From Candidatus Cloacimonadota bacterium (GTDB lineage: Bacteria; Cloacimonadota; Cloacimonadia; Cloacimonadales; Cloacimonadaceae), in the NCBI GenBank assembly GCA_028706475.1, contig JAQWBI010000001.1, positions 144,129 to 208,128 of the forward strand: a DNA stretch of 64,000 nucleotides, given 5' to 3'. A model generated the notes under the pieces. That model was not told where the DNA came from. It saw nothing but the letters and a program-made list of their open reading frames with translations, and searched no databases. A program made the translations under genes and the position numbers. The number at the start of each line of letters is the position of its first letter. The first letter of the stretch is position 1. Of this stretch, positions 43,558 through 51,716 are shown one piece after another.

Positions 43558-45591
43558 ATGGCTCTGGATTATCAACAAATTATGGATAAAGTCAGCGCTC
43601 CTAAAGCTGAGTGTATTGCGCTGATCGAGAAGTTACGCTTAGTCAGCATCCCCGCTGATGCCCCCTTGGCAGAGTTCTTTACTTACTATCGCCATATTGC
43701 CCTGAGATCCTGGGATGTTGTAAGTATGCTTGACCGGGATCCGCATTTGAAAAAGACTCCTCTGAAAGAACTGGAAGCCTTAAACAGAGATTTGTATGAC
43801 AGCTTTGAGCCGGGAAGCGGGTACGACAATTCGATTCTGAATCCGGATTATGCACACAAGCTTTATGGAGCACAGATTGGCCCCTTCCTCAGCGCCATCT
43901 TCTCCTCCGCCTGGACTATCCGTCGCAACGGCATTGATGGTGATTATGTAAGCATCCGCTGCTGCCTGAATCTGTTCTTTTCCTTGCTGGAAGCTCCGGA
44001 TAAAAGCAATTATGATGCCCTGTTGAGCATCTATAAACAAGAGCTCATGAAAGATCATGAACTAAAGATTCAAGCTTCGTACGTGCGCCGTTTTTCACCT
44101 CAAAACGACTATTTCTACAATGTAGTACATGATGCTGATCTCGACGATATTCGTTACATGTACCGCTATTGTGCGTACCTTAGTAAGTACGACATGGAGA
44201 TGGCGGAATTCATCGCTGCCTATCCGCCCCAAGAACTGGCTGCTATTGCCAGATTTATGGTAAAGAGCTGGGTGGATGGCTTCGTACGTGCCAAGAAGGA
44301 TTACAAAAAGAAGCAATACGCAAACCTGATGATCCCCATAGGGATGGAAGCTCTGGGACGCCTGATCATCGACGAATTGGAAGCAATTGGCATCAGCGCT
44401 TTGGTACCCCAGCTACAAGGTACCGGTTTGAATCGGCAATATTCTTACGATCATCGCTACGATTCCGCGTTATTACTGGATCGGGATTATGTGGAGAAGT
44501 CGCTTACTATCGCCAAAAACACCATGGAAGAGATGAAAGACATCATCGCCCAGCAAGCTGGTCCCATATACGTGGAACTCTTTGGTGAGACTCCCTTCAG
44601 TCCTGTGAATAAAAGCACCACTTTAAAGCTGAGTGATGAGCAACAGCAGCTAATGCGTGAGTATCAGGCTCGTAGCGGGCAACTCTATTATTCATATTAC
44701 AAAAGGGATGAAGCCAGTTTTTCCATTATCGCCTTCCCTTCCACCGAGATCGGCGACAAATTCCCGGAGATCTTCGCCGATACCCTGCGCATCAACCTGC
44801 TGGACAGCAAGCATTATGCCAGAATCCAACAGAAGATCATCGATGTGCTGGATACTGCCCAATACGTTCATGTAAAGGGCAGGGGCAACAACCGCACCGA
44901 TATCAAAGTGCAGATGCACCCTCTGAAAGATCCCTCCCGGGAGACCCTCTTTGAAAACTGCGTGGCAGACGTCAATATCCCTGTGGGTGAAGTGTTTACT
45001 TCTCCTGTTTTGAAGGGCACATCTGGTGTGTTGCACGTGGAAGATATCTACCTGGGCAATCTTCGCTATTTCAACCTGGAGATCAGCTTTGAGGACGGCT
45101 GGGTAAAGGACTATTTCTGCACAAATTACGATGACCCCGAAGAAGCAAGGAAATATGTGTATGAAAACCTGCTTTTGCCTCATAAAACCCTGCCCATCGG
45201 CGAATTTGCCATTGGCACCAATACCGCGGCCTATCAGATGGCCAAAAAGTATGACATCATGGCTCTCTTGCCCATCCTGATCATAGAAAAGATGGGTCCG
45301 CACTTTGCCATCGGAGATACCTGCTTCAGTCATGAAGAGGATTCCCCGCATCCCAGTTTTGTAAATGGCAAGGAAATGATCGCAGTGGATAACGAACAAT
45401 CTGCCAAACGTAGGGATGACCCCGTAAACGCTTATCTGATGCATCATACAGATATCACTCTGCCCTACGAGATGCTGGGCTTTATCTGCGCAGTGAAAGC
45501 CGACGGCAGCAGCACGGATATTATACGGGACGGCCGCTTCGTAGTGCCTGGAACCGAGGAATTGAATATCCCGCTTGCCGAGATGGAATAG
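43558..45591 (+). CDS. M29-type metallo-aminopeptidase with long N-terminal extension
   Basis: 677 aa. The C-terminal half (about 400-677) carries the M29 (AmpT/aminopeptidase II) metal-site pattern: VADVNIPVGEVFTSPV (Glu near 478), GEFAIGTNTAAYQ (Glu near 547), GPHFAIGDTCF (His near 582) and a late HHTD (about 629). It probably removes N-terminal residues from peptides in the cytoplasm, since there is no signal peptide. Known M29 enzymes are about 410 aa; the extra 270 residues at the N-terminus (helical, Tyr/Asp rich) are unassigned. Fits amino-acid-fermenting Cloacimonadota. A promoter was not identified; GAGG lies 11 bases before the ATG. Confidence 0.78.
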   Translation: MALDYQQIMDKVSAPKAECIALIEKLRLVSIPADAPLAEFFTYYRHIALRSWDVVSMLDRDPHLKKTPLKELEALNRDLYDSFEPGSGYDNSILNPDYAHKLYGAQIGPFLSAIFSSAWTIRRNGIDGDYVSIRCCLNLFFSLLEAPDKSNYDALLSIYKQELMKDHELKIQASYVRRFSPQNDYFYNVVHDADLDDIRYMYRYCAYLSKYDMEMAEFIAAYPPQELAAIARFMVKSWVDGFVRAKKDYKKKQYANLMIPIGMEALGRLIIDELEAIGISALVPQLQGTGLNRQYSYDHRYDSALLLDRDYVEKSLTIAKNTMEEMKDIIAQQAGPIYVELFGETPFSPVNKSTTLKLSDEQQQLMREYQARSGQLYYSYYKRDEASFSIIAFPSTEIGDKFPEIFADTLRINLLDSKHYARIQQKIIDVLDTAQYVHVKGRGNNRTDIKVQMHPLKDPSRETLFENCVADVNIPVGEVFTSPVLKGTSGVLHVEDIYLGNLRYFNLEISFEDGWVKDYFCTNYDDPEEARKYVYENLLLPHKTLPIGEFAIGTNTAAYQMAKKYDIMALLPILIIEKMGPHFAIGDTCFSHEEDSPHPSFVNGKEMIAVDNEQSAKRRDDPVNAYLMHHTDITLPYEMLGFICAVKADGSSTDIIRDGRFVVPGTEELNIPLAEME

Positions 45592-45607
45592 GGATTTATC
45601 CCTTACA

Positions 45608-45627
45608 CCATCTATTTTGATAGATGG
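45608..45627 (+). other. Stem-loop after the aminopeptidase gene
   Basis: CCATCTAT-TTTG-ATAGATGG perfect hairpin without a T tract; possible transcript-stabilising or weak termination structure. Confidence 0.5.
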
Positions 45628-45685
45628 GTATCCCCCAGCCACAGCTCCACCGCCAAGCTGGTGTTGATAAAGTGAGGAAGAAGCA

Positions 45686-46144
45686 ATGAAAAGAATTGTT
45701 TGTATCCTCACAGCCCTCTTAACACTTAGTCTTCTTGCTGCAGCCCCGGTGGTCTCGAACGTTGTGGCAGCCCAATCGGGAGATGTGATATTGATCAGTT
45801 ATCGCCTTTCTCATCCGGACAATCTTCCCTGTGAAATCCAACTTCTGGTGTCAAACGATGGCGGAGCCAGCTATGCGATAATCCCCGAATCCCTCAGTGG
45901 AGATTTTGGTACTGTAGCGGCGACCAGCGACGGCGCTCAATATCGGATTTTATGGAATTACGTGCAGGATGAAATGATAGACGGTGATAGTTACCGCGTA
46001 AAAGTGATCGCTAATGATGAAGCGGGTGAAGTAGCAGAACCTGTCTTCGTTCCTGCCGGTGGAACATACGACGATGAGGTCAGTGTAACTATTGTCTGCA
46101 CAACAGATGATGCCACGATTTATTATACAATAGATGCCAGATAA
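45686..46144 (+). pseudogene. Secreted protein, probably 3'-truncated
   Basis: 152 aa. Signal peptide (IVCILTALLTLSLLAAA) and an Ig-like unit (PVVSNVVAAQSGDVILISYRL ... WNYVQDEMIDGDSYRVKVIA) as found at the start of large exported proteins of this group. It then enters a chitobiase C-terminal-type module (PAGGTYDDEVSVTIVCTTDDATIYYTID) and stops just where that module normally continues with GS-x-P. About 520 bp of non-coding sequence follows, with no further module that I could see in any frame. Best read as the remaining 5' end of a larger gene; a naturally short protein cannot be excluded. Ribosome site GAGGAAG is intact. Confidence 0.6.
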
Positions 46145-46417
46145 ATCCTTGGGGATATCCCAATAATTTTGGTTTACGTGTTTGTCGTAATGCCAATTAG
46201 AATCATAATTGCTAAGTGAAAGAGTCTTTGCAATTGTAAAGATGAAGCATGGTTTCCTCCGTTCTCTTCGGTACAGTAAGGGGGCGGAAGAACTTTGTAT
46301 ATTGTGCCGGTCGGTGATTTTCAGACATCCATACATGGATTTACTTTATGCGGTTGGCACAAAGCACTTTATTCTCACTCTCACTGTAACCACTTTGTTT
46401 CAAGCTGTGCCGAAGGA
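46145..46417. other. Gene-poor stretch after the truncated gene
   Basis: No convincing coding frame, promoter or RNA. It begins with a small palindrome (TTGGGGATATCCCAA, 46149-46163). It may hold decayed remains of the truncated upstream gene, but no module could be recognised. Confidence 0.5.
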
Positions 46418-46469
46418 GATATCATCGGGTCATCATCGAGTGAGCACTGCTTTATAACGCCTTGATATC
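46418..46469 (+). repeat. 52-bp dyad element, copy F
   Basis: Left arm GATATCATCGGGTCATCATC, centre TGAGCA, right arm ATAACGCCTTGATATC. Left flank CAAGCTGTGCCGAAG and right GAGTATGAAT block at +25 (46494-46503) match copies B and D. It is 200 bp upstream of the DsbD-like gene. Confidence 0.8.
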
Positions 46470-46587
46470 CGGTTCAAACCTGCTTTATCAAGAGAGTATG
46501 AATTGGACTTCCAGTAAGCCGAATGACATCATAATGCTGCCATCCCACTAAAAAAAGATATGATTAAACTTTGTCCAAATCAAAAGC

Positions 46588-46615
46588 TTGACATATAAAG
46601 CAGTTGCTATGGAAT
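46588..46615 (+). promoter_or_regulatory. Probable promoter of the redox/metal operon
   Basis: TTGACA (46588-46593) and TGGAAT (46610-46615), 16-bp spacing, 54 bp before the first gene. The -35 is perfect; the -10 matches 4 of 6. Confidence 0.5.
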
Positions 46616-46668
46616 GCAATCTGCTTAGAATTAACCTTTATTACGCAGATGTTTTTATGGAGGTATAG

Positions 46669-48552
46669 ATGCGCCTTAAATGCAGAGCGCTCCTGATATT
46701 CATCCTATTGATGAGTGTATCGATCGTGGCACAAACGGTTACCTTTAGTATATCGGAGAACATCCTGAAACCGGGAGACAAGGGGTTCATCCGGGCAAAA
46801 CTGGATATTCCCGCAGACCGCAAGCAAAGTGTGGATCCCAAAGACAATCCTTACCTTTTCCTGGAAGCTCAGCATCCGGATCTGGAGATTGGGGAAATGA
46901 TCCTGCCCAAACCCACCAAGGTAGTATCTGCCACAGAATGGAAATATTATCCGCAGGTTACGCTCAGCTTGCCATTCACCGTGAAGCCCGCTGCCACACC
47001 GGGAGTAAAAACCCTGAAAGCTCTGATGAGCTACAATCTCTGTTACGATAGTGGCATGTGTGATCCTCCGGAAGAGCAGGAAGGCAATATACGCTTTGAG
47101 ATAGTTCAGCCGATCACTCCGGACATGATCGAAGAGGGCCCGATCTCCGTAACTCAGATGGCCGGCACCACGCCTGAACAGGATGCTGCTGAAGCGGGTA
47201 AAAACGAAGATCACGCTGTTCAAAGCATGGATGATGCATCTGCAGCAGATGGTTCCCCCACTCAGGATAACCTTCCCGAAGCAGGGATTGCCTGGCAAGA
47301 AGTGCTGAAATATCTCCTCTTTGCATTCCTGGGAGGCTTGATTTTGAATATTACGCCTTGTGTATTGCCAATTCTGCCTATCCGCATCATGGCGATCGTG
47401 AATCAGGCGCAAAAGGACAGATCAAAAGTGTTCAAACATGTGATGGTATATACTGTGGGAGTGCTGATCTCATTTGCCATCCTTGCTGCTATTTTCATCG
47501 GTATTCAGGCTGCAGGGCAATCTGCCGGCTGGGGCACACAAAACCAGAATCCTTATTTCCAGGTTGCGCTGATGGCGATCGTCTTTGTGTTTGCACTATC
47601 ACTATTGGGAGTCTTTGAGATCACTGCACCGGGTATGAATGCGGCAAATAAAGCTACTTCCAGGGGAGGCTATGGTGGCAGTTTCTTTGGCGGGATCTTT
47701 GCCTTTTTGATGGCGATATCCTGCACAGGCCCCTTCCTGGGTGCGGCGCTGCCTTTTGCCATGAAGCTTCCTCCTACGCTGATCATGGTGTTTTTCCTGA
47801 TGATAGGTTTGGGCTTTGCCTTTCCCTTTATCCTGATCGGGATGTTCCCCAAAGCACTGAAGATAATACCAAAACCTGGGGATTGGATGGTGCTGTTCAA
47901 AGAACTGATGGGCTTTGTGCTGTTGTGGCTGGTATATACTATGCTCAAGACCACTCTCGCTCTCACCAGCGGTGCGTATCTGGTTAATGTGGTGCTATAC
48001 CTGCTTATTGTTGGCTTTGCCGTGTGGTTATACGGCAAATTTGTACGCTTTGAATACAGCCGCGCCACGCAATGGATTTTCAGCATTCTGGCGCTGGTAA
48101 TCATTGTGGCAGCTTCGTGGTATTTTCTGCCCATCAAGGAAGAGCATCTGGCGGTAGAAACTGTGGCTCCTGTCGGCGACGAAAAGCTGCAATCGCCACA
48201 TGCCCCGGAAGGCTGGTATGTCTTTAGTCCCGAATTGCAGGCAAAATTGCTTGCAGAAGGCAAGACAGTGTTTCTGGATATTGGTGCAGAGTGGTGTAAA
48301 AATTGCAAAACAAATGAGAAGACAGTGCTTTTCACCGAAGACATGATGCAAGATTTTGCCGCTAACAAGGTAGTACTACTAAAAGGCGATTTTACCAAAA
48401 AAGATCCTGTGCTATTGGAGTGGATTACCGGTCACGACCGTTTGGGAGTTCCCTTCAACGCACTATATATTCCGGGTCAGGAACCAATTGTGTTCCCGGA
48501 ATTGGTAAGTAAAAACATGATTCGGGAAGCCCTGAAGAAAGTACCGAATTGA
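46669..48552 (+). CDS. DsbD-like thiol:disulfide interchange protein
   Basis: 627 aa. Carries electrons from cytoplasmic thioredoxin across the membrane. Signal peptide (1-23), N-terminal DsbD-alpha-like domain with the Cys pair LCYDSGMCDPPEE (near 124-130), then eight or so membrane helices with the redox cysteines in NITPCVLPILP and SCTGPFLGAALPF, and a C-terminal periplasmic thioredoxin-fold domain with WCKNCK (near 545). All three redox pairs are present, so the protein should be a complete relay. It heads an operon of four more envelope proteins and a ZIP transporter, which probably use its electrons. Confidence 0.9.
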   Translation: MRLKCRALLIFILLMSVSIVAQTVTFSISENILKPGDKGFIRAKLDIPADRKQSVDPKDNPYLFLEAQHPDLEIGEMILPKPTKVVSATEWKYYPQVTLSLPFTVKPAATPGVKTLKALMSYNLCYDSGMCDPPEEQEGNIRFEIVQPITPDMIEEGPISVTQMAGTTPEQDAAEAGKNEDHAVQSMDDASAADGSPTQDNLPEAGIAWQEVLKYLLFAFLGGLILNITPCVLPILPIRIMAIVNQAQKDRSKVFKHVMVYTVGVLISFAILAAIFIGIQAAGQSAGWGTQNQNPYFQVALMAIVFVFALSLLGVFEITAPGMNAANKATSRGGYGGSFFGGIFAFLMAISCTGPFLGAALPFAMKLPPTLIMVFFLMIGLGFAFPFILIGMFPKALKIIPKPGDWMVLFKELMGFVLLWLVYTMLKTTLALTSGAYLVNVVLYLLIVGFAVWLYGKFVRFEYSRATQWIFSILALVIIVAASWYFLPIKEEHLAVETVAPVGDEKLQSPHAPEGWYVFSPELQAKLLAEGKTVFLDIGAEWCKNCKTNEKTVLFTEDMMQDFAANKVVLLKGDFTKKDPVLLEWITGHDRLGVPFNALYIPGQEPIVFPELVSKNMIREALKKVPN

Positions 48553-48562
48553 GGAACAAAAA

Positions 48563-49672
48563 ATGAAACTGAAGATAGCGATAATAAGCCTCTTTGCCCT
48601 GTTGTTTCTGCTAAGCGCTTGCGACAGATATGAGCACAATTTCAGCAAATTACCTACTGGTGACGTCGATGATTTGGAAGAATTTGTGCAATCTATCGAC
48701 TACAGATTTGCCATGCTGAACAGCGACAACTTCTCCCTCGTGGAAGCTCTGTATGCTGAAGACTATATTCACAACGGTGTAAGCAAGGGTGAGCGTCTGG
48801 CGTGGATTGAAAGTTTCTTGGATGTACCCGGCGTAAGCTTTGAGGTATCCGATGTGGAGCTGAATAGTATAACTTATGAAATTGGCCTGGTAAATTGGCG
48901 CTTGAAGATTTTAACACAGGATACCAGAACTGTCCTGGCCGATAGCCTGTTCGTTGGTGACCAGGCTAAGTACGAAGATGGGATATATTTATTGTATGGC
49001 AACAGGGTTTGCATCCAGGATAATCCCAAACAGCTGGTAATAGCCGAATACTTCACCTTTGATAGTTGTCCAAATTGCCCTGTTGCCGAGGCAAAACTAA
49101 GCATGATGCAACAGACCCACCCCAATTTTATCTATCTGGAACATCACATTACCAATGCCTTACTGGTGCCAGATAACGATACACCCAGCTACTACAGTGC
49201 CTATAGTGCCCCTACTGCGGTATTTCAGGGTATGAGTAAAGTGGTGGGCAGCGCAGCAGAGCAATTGCAACTCTATGATAATTTAGTGAATAACTTGGTT
49301 AATGAAGATCAGAGCATAGAGTATGAACTGCAAGACATCAGCTACGATAGTAATGAAATCAGAGCCAAGGTTATATTGACTGCTTCCCCGGAAATGGATA
49401 TTAATGATATGTATCTGAATTACGTAATCATCACCGATGAAGTGAGTCAGACCAACGTGAACGGCGATCCTTTGCACAATGTGGTCCGCGCCGTGGGAAG
49501 AAGTCCCTTGACCGCATGGGATATGCAACATGGAGTGTCAATCAGTTTGGGTACTTCAGACCCTATGCCTTCCAATTATAAACTGGTGGTATTTGCGCAA
49601 TATCGCCCCCAAGTATTTATTAATGAATCACGCATTTATGGCGGGATTGTCCACACTGTATCTTCAAAATGA
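48563..49672 (+). CDS. Lipoprotein with NTF2-like and thioredoxin-like (CPNC) parts
   Basis: 369 aa. Lipobox LLSAC gives a lipidated Cys near residue 20. Residues 35-130 look like an NTF2/SnoaL-type fold (FAMLNSDNFSLVEALYAEDYIHNGVSKGERLAWI). From about 150 an Omp28/thioredoxin-like domain begins with the active pair CPNC in EYFTFDSCPNCPVAEAKLSMM, followed by PTAVFQG as the usual cis-Pro region. The C-terminal part (220-369) is beta-rich. Ribosome site GAGGAAC. It follows DsbD by 10 bp and ends 11 bp before the TlpA-like start. Role inferred: outer-leaflet disulphide reductase or isomerase fed by DsbD. Confidence 0.75.
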   Translation: MKLKIAIISLFALLFLLSACDRYEHNFSKLPTGDVDDLEEFVQSIDYRFAMLNSDNFSLVEALYAEDYIHNGVSKGERLAWIESFLDVPGVSFEVSDVELNSITYEIGLVNWRLKILTQDTRTVLADSLFVGDQAKYEDGIYLLYGNRVCIQDNPKQLVIAEYFTFDSCPNCPVAEAKLSMMQQTHPNFIYLEHHITNALLVPDNDTPSYYSAYSAPTAVFQGMSKVVGSAAEQLQLYDNLVNNLVNEDQSIEYELQDISYDSNEIRAKVILTASPEMDINDMYLNYVIITDEVSQTNVNGDPLHNVVRAVGRSPLTAWDMQHGVSISLGTSDPMPSNYKLVVFAQYRPQVFINESRIYGGIVHTVSSK

Positions 49673-49683
49673 AGGAGAAGAAA

Positions 49684-50271
49684 ATGAGAAAGATATTGAC
49701 CCTTTTAGCCATGTTAATCATTATTATGCCGGTATTTGCGGGAAAGATGCCGGATTTTAAGCTTTCGGATATGAGTGGTAAAGACATCAGCTTGGAATCG
49801 CTGTTGGGCAGAGGCCCCGTAATCATAGATTTCTGGGCAGACTATTGCAAACCCTGCAAAGAAGCGATGCCTGCACTAAATACGCTTGCCGAGAAATATG
49901 AGGACATCACTGTGGTGATGATCTCCATCGACGCACCCAAAGCTCAGGCCAGGGCAAAAAGCTATCTGAAAAGCAAAAACTTCAAGTTTGTTACTCTTTT
50001 CGATCCGGACAAAAAGCTGGCCAAACAGATGAATGTGGTAAATCCTCCGCACAGCTTTATGCTGGATAACACCGGCGAGATAGTCTACTCTCATGTGGGT
50101 TTTGAAGCAGGTACAGAAAAGGTCTATGAGGGACACATCAGAAACATGCTGGGCTTGAAGGACGAGGCTGAGCATGGTCAGCACAAGCATGGTGAAGATG
50201 GAGAACATAAGCATGGAGAGAATGGAGAGCACTGCGGAAATTGCGGAAATCACGCAGCAGAGGAAAAATAG
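49684..50271 (+). CDS. TlpA/ResA-like thioredoxin with His-rich C-terminal tail
   Basis: 195 aa. Signal peptide (ILTLLAMLIIIMPVFA), then an AhpC/TSA-type thioredoxin fold with active site DYCKPCKEAMP near residue 60 and cis-Pro region NPPHSFMLD. The last 35 residues are a metal-binding-looking tail: repeated HGEDGEHKHGE units ending CGNCGNH. Such a tail is not part of ordinary TlpA. The ATG at 49684 is preferred because AAGGAG precedes it; a second ATG at 49669 overlaps the previous stop. Its place in an operon ending with a zinc-type ZIP transporter suggests a metal-linked redox role. Confidence 0.85.
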   Translation: MRKILTLLAMLIIIMPVFAGKMPDFKLSDMSGKDISLESLLGRGPVIIDFWADYCKPCKEAMPALNTLAEKYEDITVVMISIDAPKAQARAKSYLKSKNFKFVTLFDPDKKLAKQMNVVNPPHSFMLDNTGEIVYSHVGFEAGTEKVYEGHIRNMLGLKDEAEHGQHKHGEDGEHKHGENGEHCGNCGNHAAEEK

Positions 50272-51708
50272 ATGAAGTGGAAGCTTGTAATCATACTTGT
50301 CTCCATGATGCTACCGCTGTTGGCACAAAACACCTTGCAGATAAACGGCATCAATGAAGCGGAATTTGTATATCGCACAGCGGAAGACTCTCTGAACGCA
50401 TACTTCTCCGATGAGTTTGGTTTCAACCTGGCCTATCGTGATTTCAACTTTGGTATGAAGTTCATCAGCGATCTGCCCAAGTATTCCAATGAACAAACCC
50501 AATTGATGGACGAGATCGATCCCAATCGCCTTAGTGTGGAATGGGAAGAACTATATGCGGGCTTTTCCCGTGAGAATTTCAGCATCCATGTGGGCACAAC
50601 CGAAGAGACTTTTGGCAATGGTATTGTGTTTCGCAGTTTCAAAGACCTGGAGTTCGATGAGGATCACCGTTTACAGAGCTTTTTGATGCGTTATGACGGC
50701 GCTTTGAAGCTGAAGGGTATCTATGGTGCCATAGACAGTGAAACTAACGCCAGCCGCTATGATATTGCTTATGGTGCTGATGCTGAATATCCCCTCTTCG
50801 CGGGGCTTCGTCTGGGTGCCTCAGCAATGGCGTTTCGTAATCTGAACCCTATGAACACATACAGTTACCAGGATGTATTCGGCGGTAGAATGCATTATTC
50901 AACAAGCTCTTTGGAAGGATTTGGCGAATATGCATTGAGCAAGCGCTATAAATCTGACTTGATTCAACAAGGTCATGCCGCTTATGCAAATGTGGATTAC
51001 TATGTGAGTGACCTTCAGTTTGGTGCTGCATACAAGAACTACCTGGGTTTTGATTATCGGCAAAACGACATCCCCTTGGCAAACTATCATGGAGAAACAC
51101 TTGCCGATGTATCGGCCAGCGGAATGGATGAAGAAGGCTGGCAGGCACGCGCAGCATACGCACTGTTTGACAACTATTATTTCAGTGCAGATTATGCAGA
51201 GGCTTGGGACAGGTCTGAAGATAGAAGGATGAACGACCTGTATGTGGCGCTGGACATGACTCTCGGCTCGGGCTCTTACCAGGTTGCATGGTCTCAGATC
51301 GAAAAGGTGGATGACGGCCTGAGTGCATGGCAAAAAGAGTATTATCCCACATTGGCTGGGGATATGCGCTTGTTTGGCCTGCCCGTTCATATAAAGGGAG
51401 AGTTCAAAGTGATGGAAAAGCGGAAAAATGAAAAAGAAACCGAGCATTACGAGCCTCAGATTCAGGCGGATTTTGCCCTGGACAAGCTGTCCGTATCGTT
51501 GGGATTACAGAGTTGGTGGGAAGAATTCGATACTGCTATAGACAGCAAATACAATCCCAATATCGAGCTGAAGTATCCGCTCTTCACACATAGTGACCTG
51601 GTAGTGTTTGCGGGTAAGGAACAAGGCGGAAAGGTTTGTCGCAATGGCGTTTGCAAGTTTGTAGCGCCGTTTGAAGGGATCAAAGCCGAACTTACTACCA
51701 GATTTTAG
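50272..51708 (+). CDS. Outer-membrane beta-barrel protein (DUF6029-like)
   Basis: 478 aa. Signal peptide (LVIILVSMMLPLLAQ). The rest is alternating beta strands with aromatic girdles (FGFNLAYRDFNFGMKF, YISLSG-type strands, FGEYALSKRY, YANVDYYVSDLQFGAAYKNYLG) and ends in the C-terminal Phe typical of outer-membrane proteins (AELTTRF). I recall DUF6029 barrels beside Omp28-type proteins in Bacteroidota, and the resemblance is moderate. No substrate is evident. Start directly follows the TlpA-like stop; there is an internal CRNGVC pair near the C-terminus. Confidence 0.78.
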   Translation: MKWKLVIILVSMMLPLLAQNTLQINGINEAEFVYRTAEDSLNAYFSDEFGFNLAYRDFNFGMKFISDLPKYSNEQTQLMDEIDPNRLSVEWEELYAGFSRENFSIHVGTTEETFGNGIVFRSFKDLEFDEDHRLQSFLMRYDGALKLKGIYGAIDSETNASRYDIAYGADAEYPLFAGLRLGASAMAFRNLNPMNTYSYQDVFGGRMHYSTSSLEGFGEYALSKRYKSDLIQQGHAAYANVDYYVSDLQFGAAYKNYLGFDYRQNDIPLANYHGETLADVSASGMDEEGWQARAAYALFDNYYFSADYAEAWDRSEDRRMNDLYVALDMTLGSGSYQVAWSQIEKVDDGLSAWQKEYYPTLAGDMRLFGLPVHIKGEFKVMEKRKNEKETEHYEPQIQADFALDKLSVSLGLQSWWEEFDTAIDSKYNPNIELKYPLFTHSDLVVFAGKEQGGKVCRNGVCKFVAPFEGIKAELTTRF

Positions 51709-51716
51709 GAGAGAAG

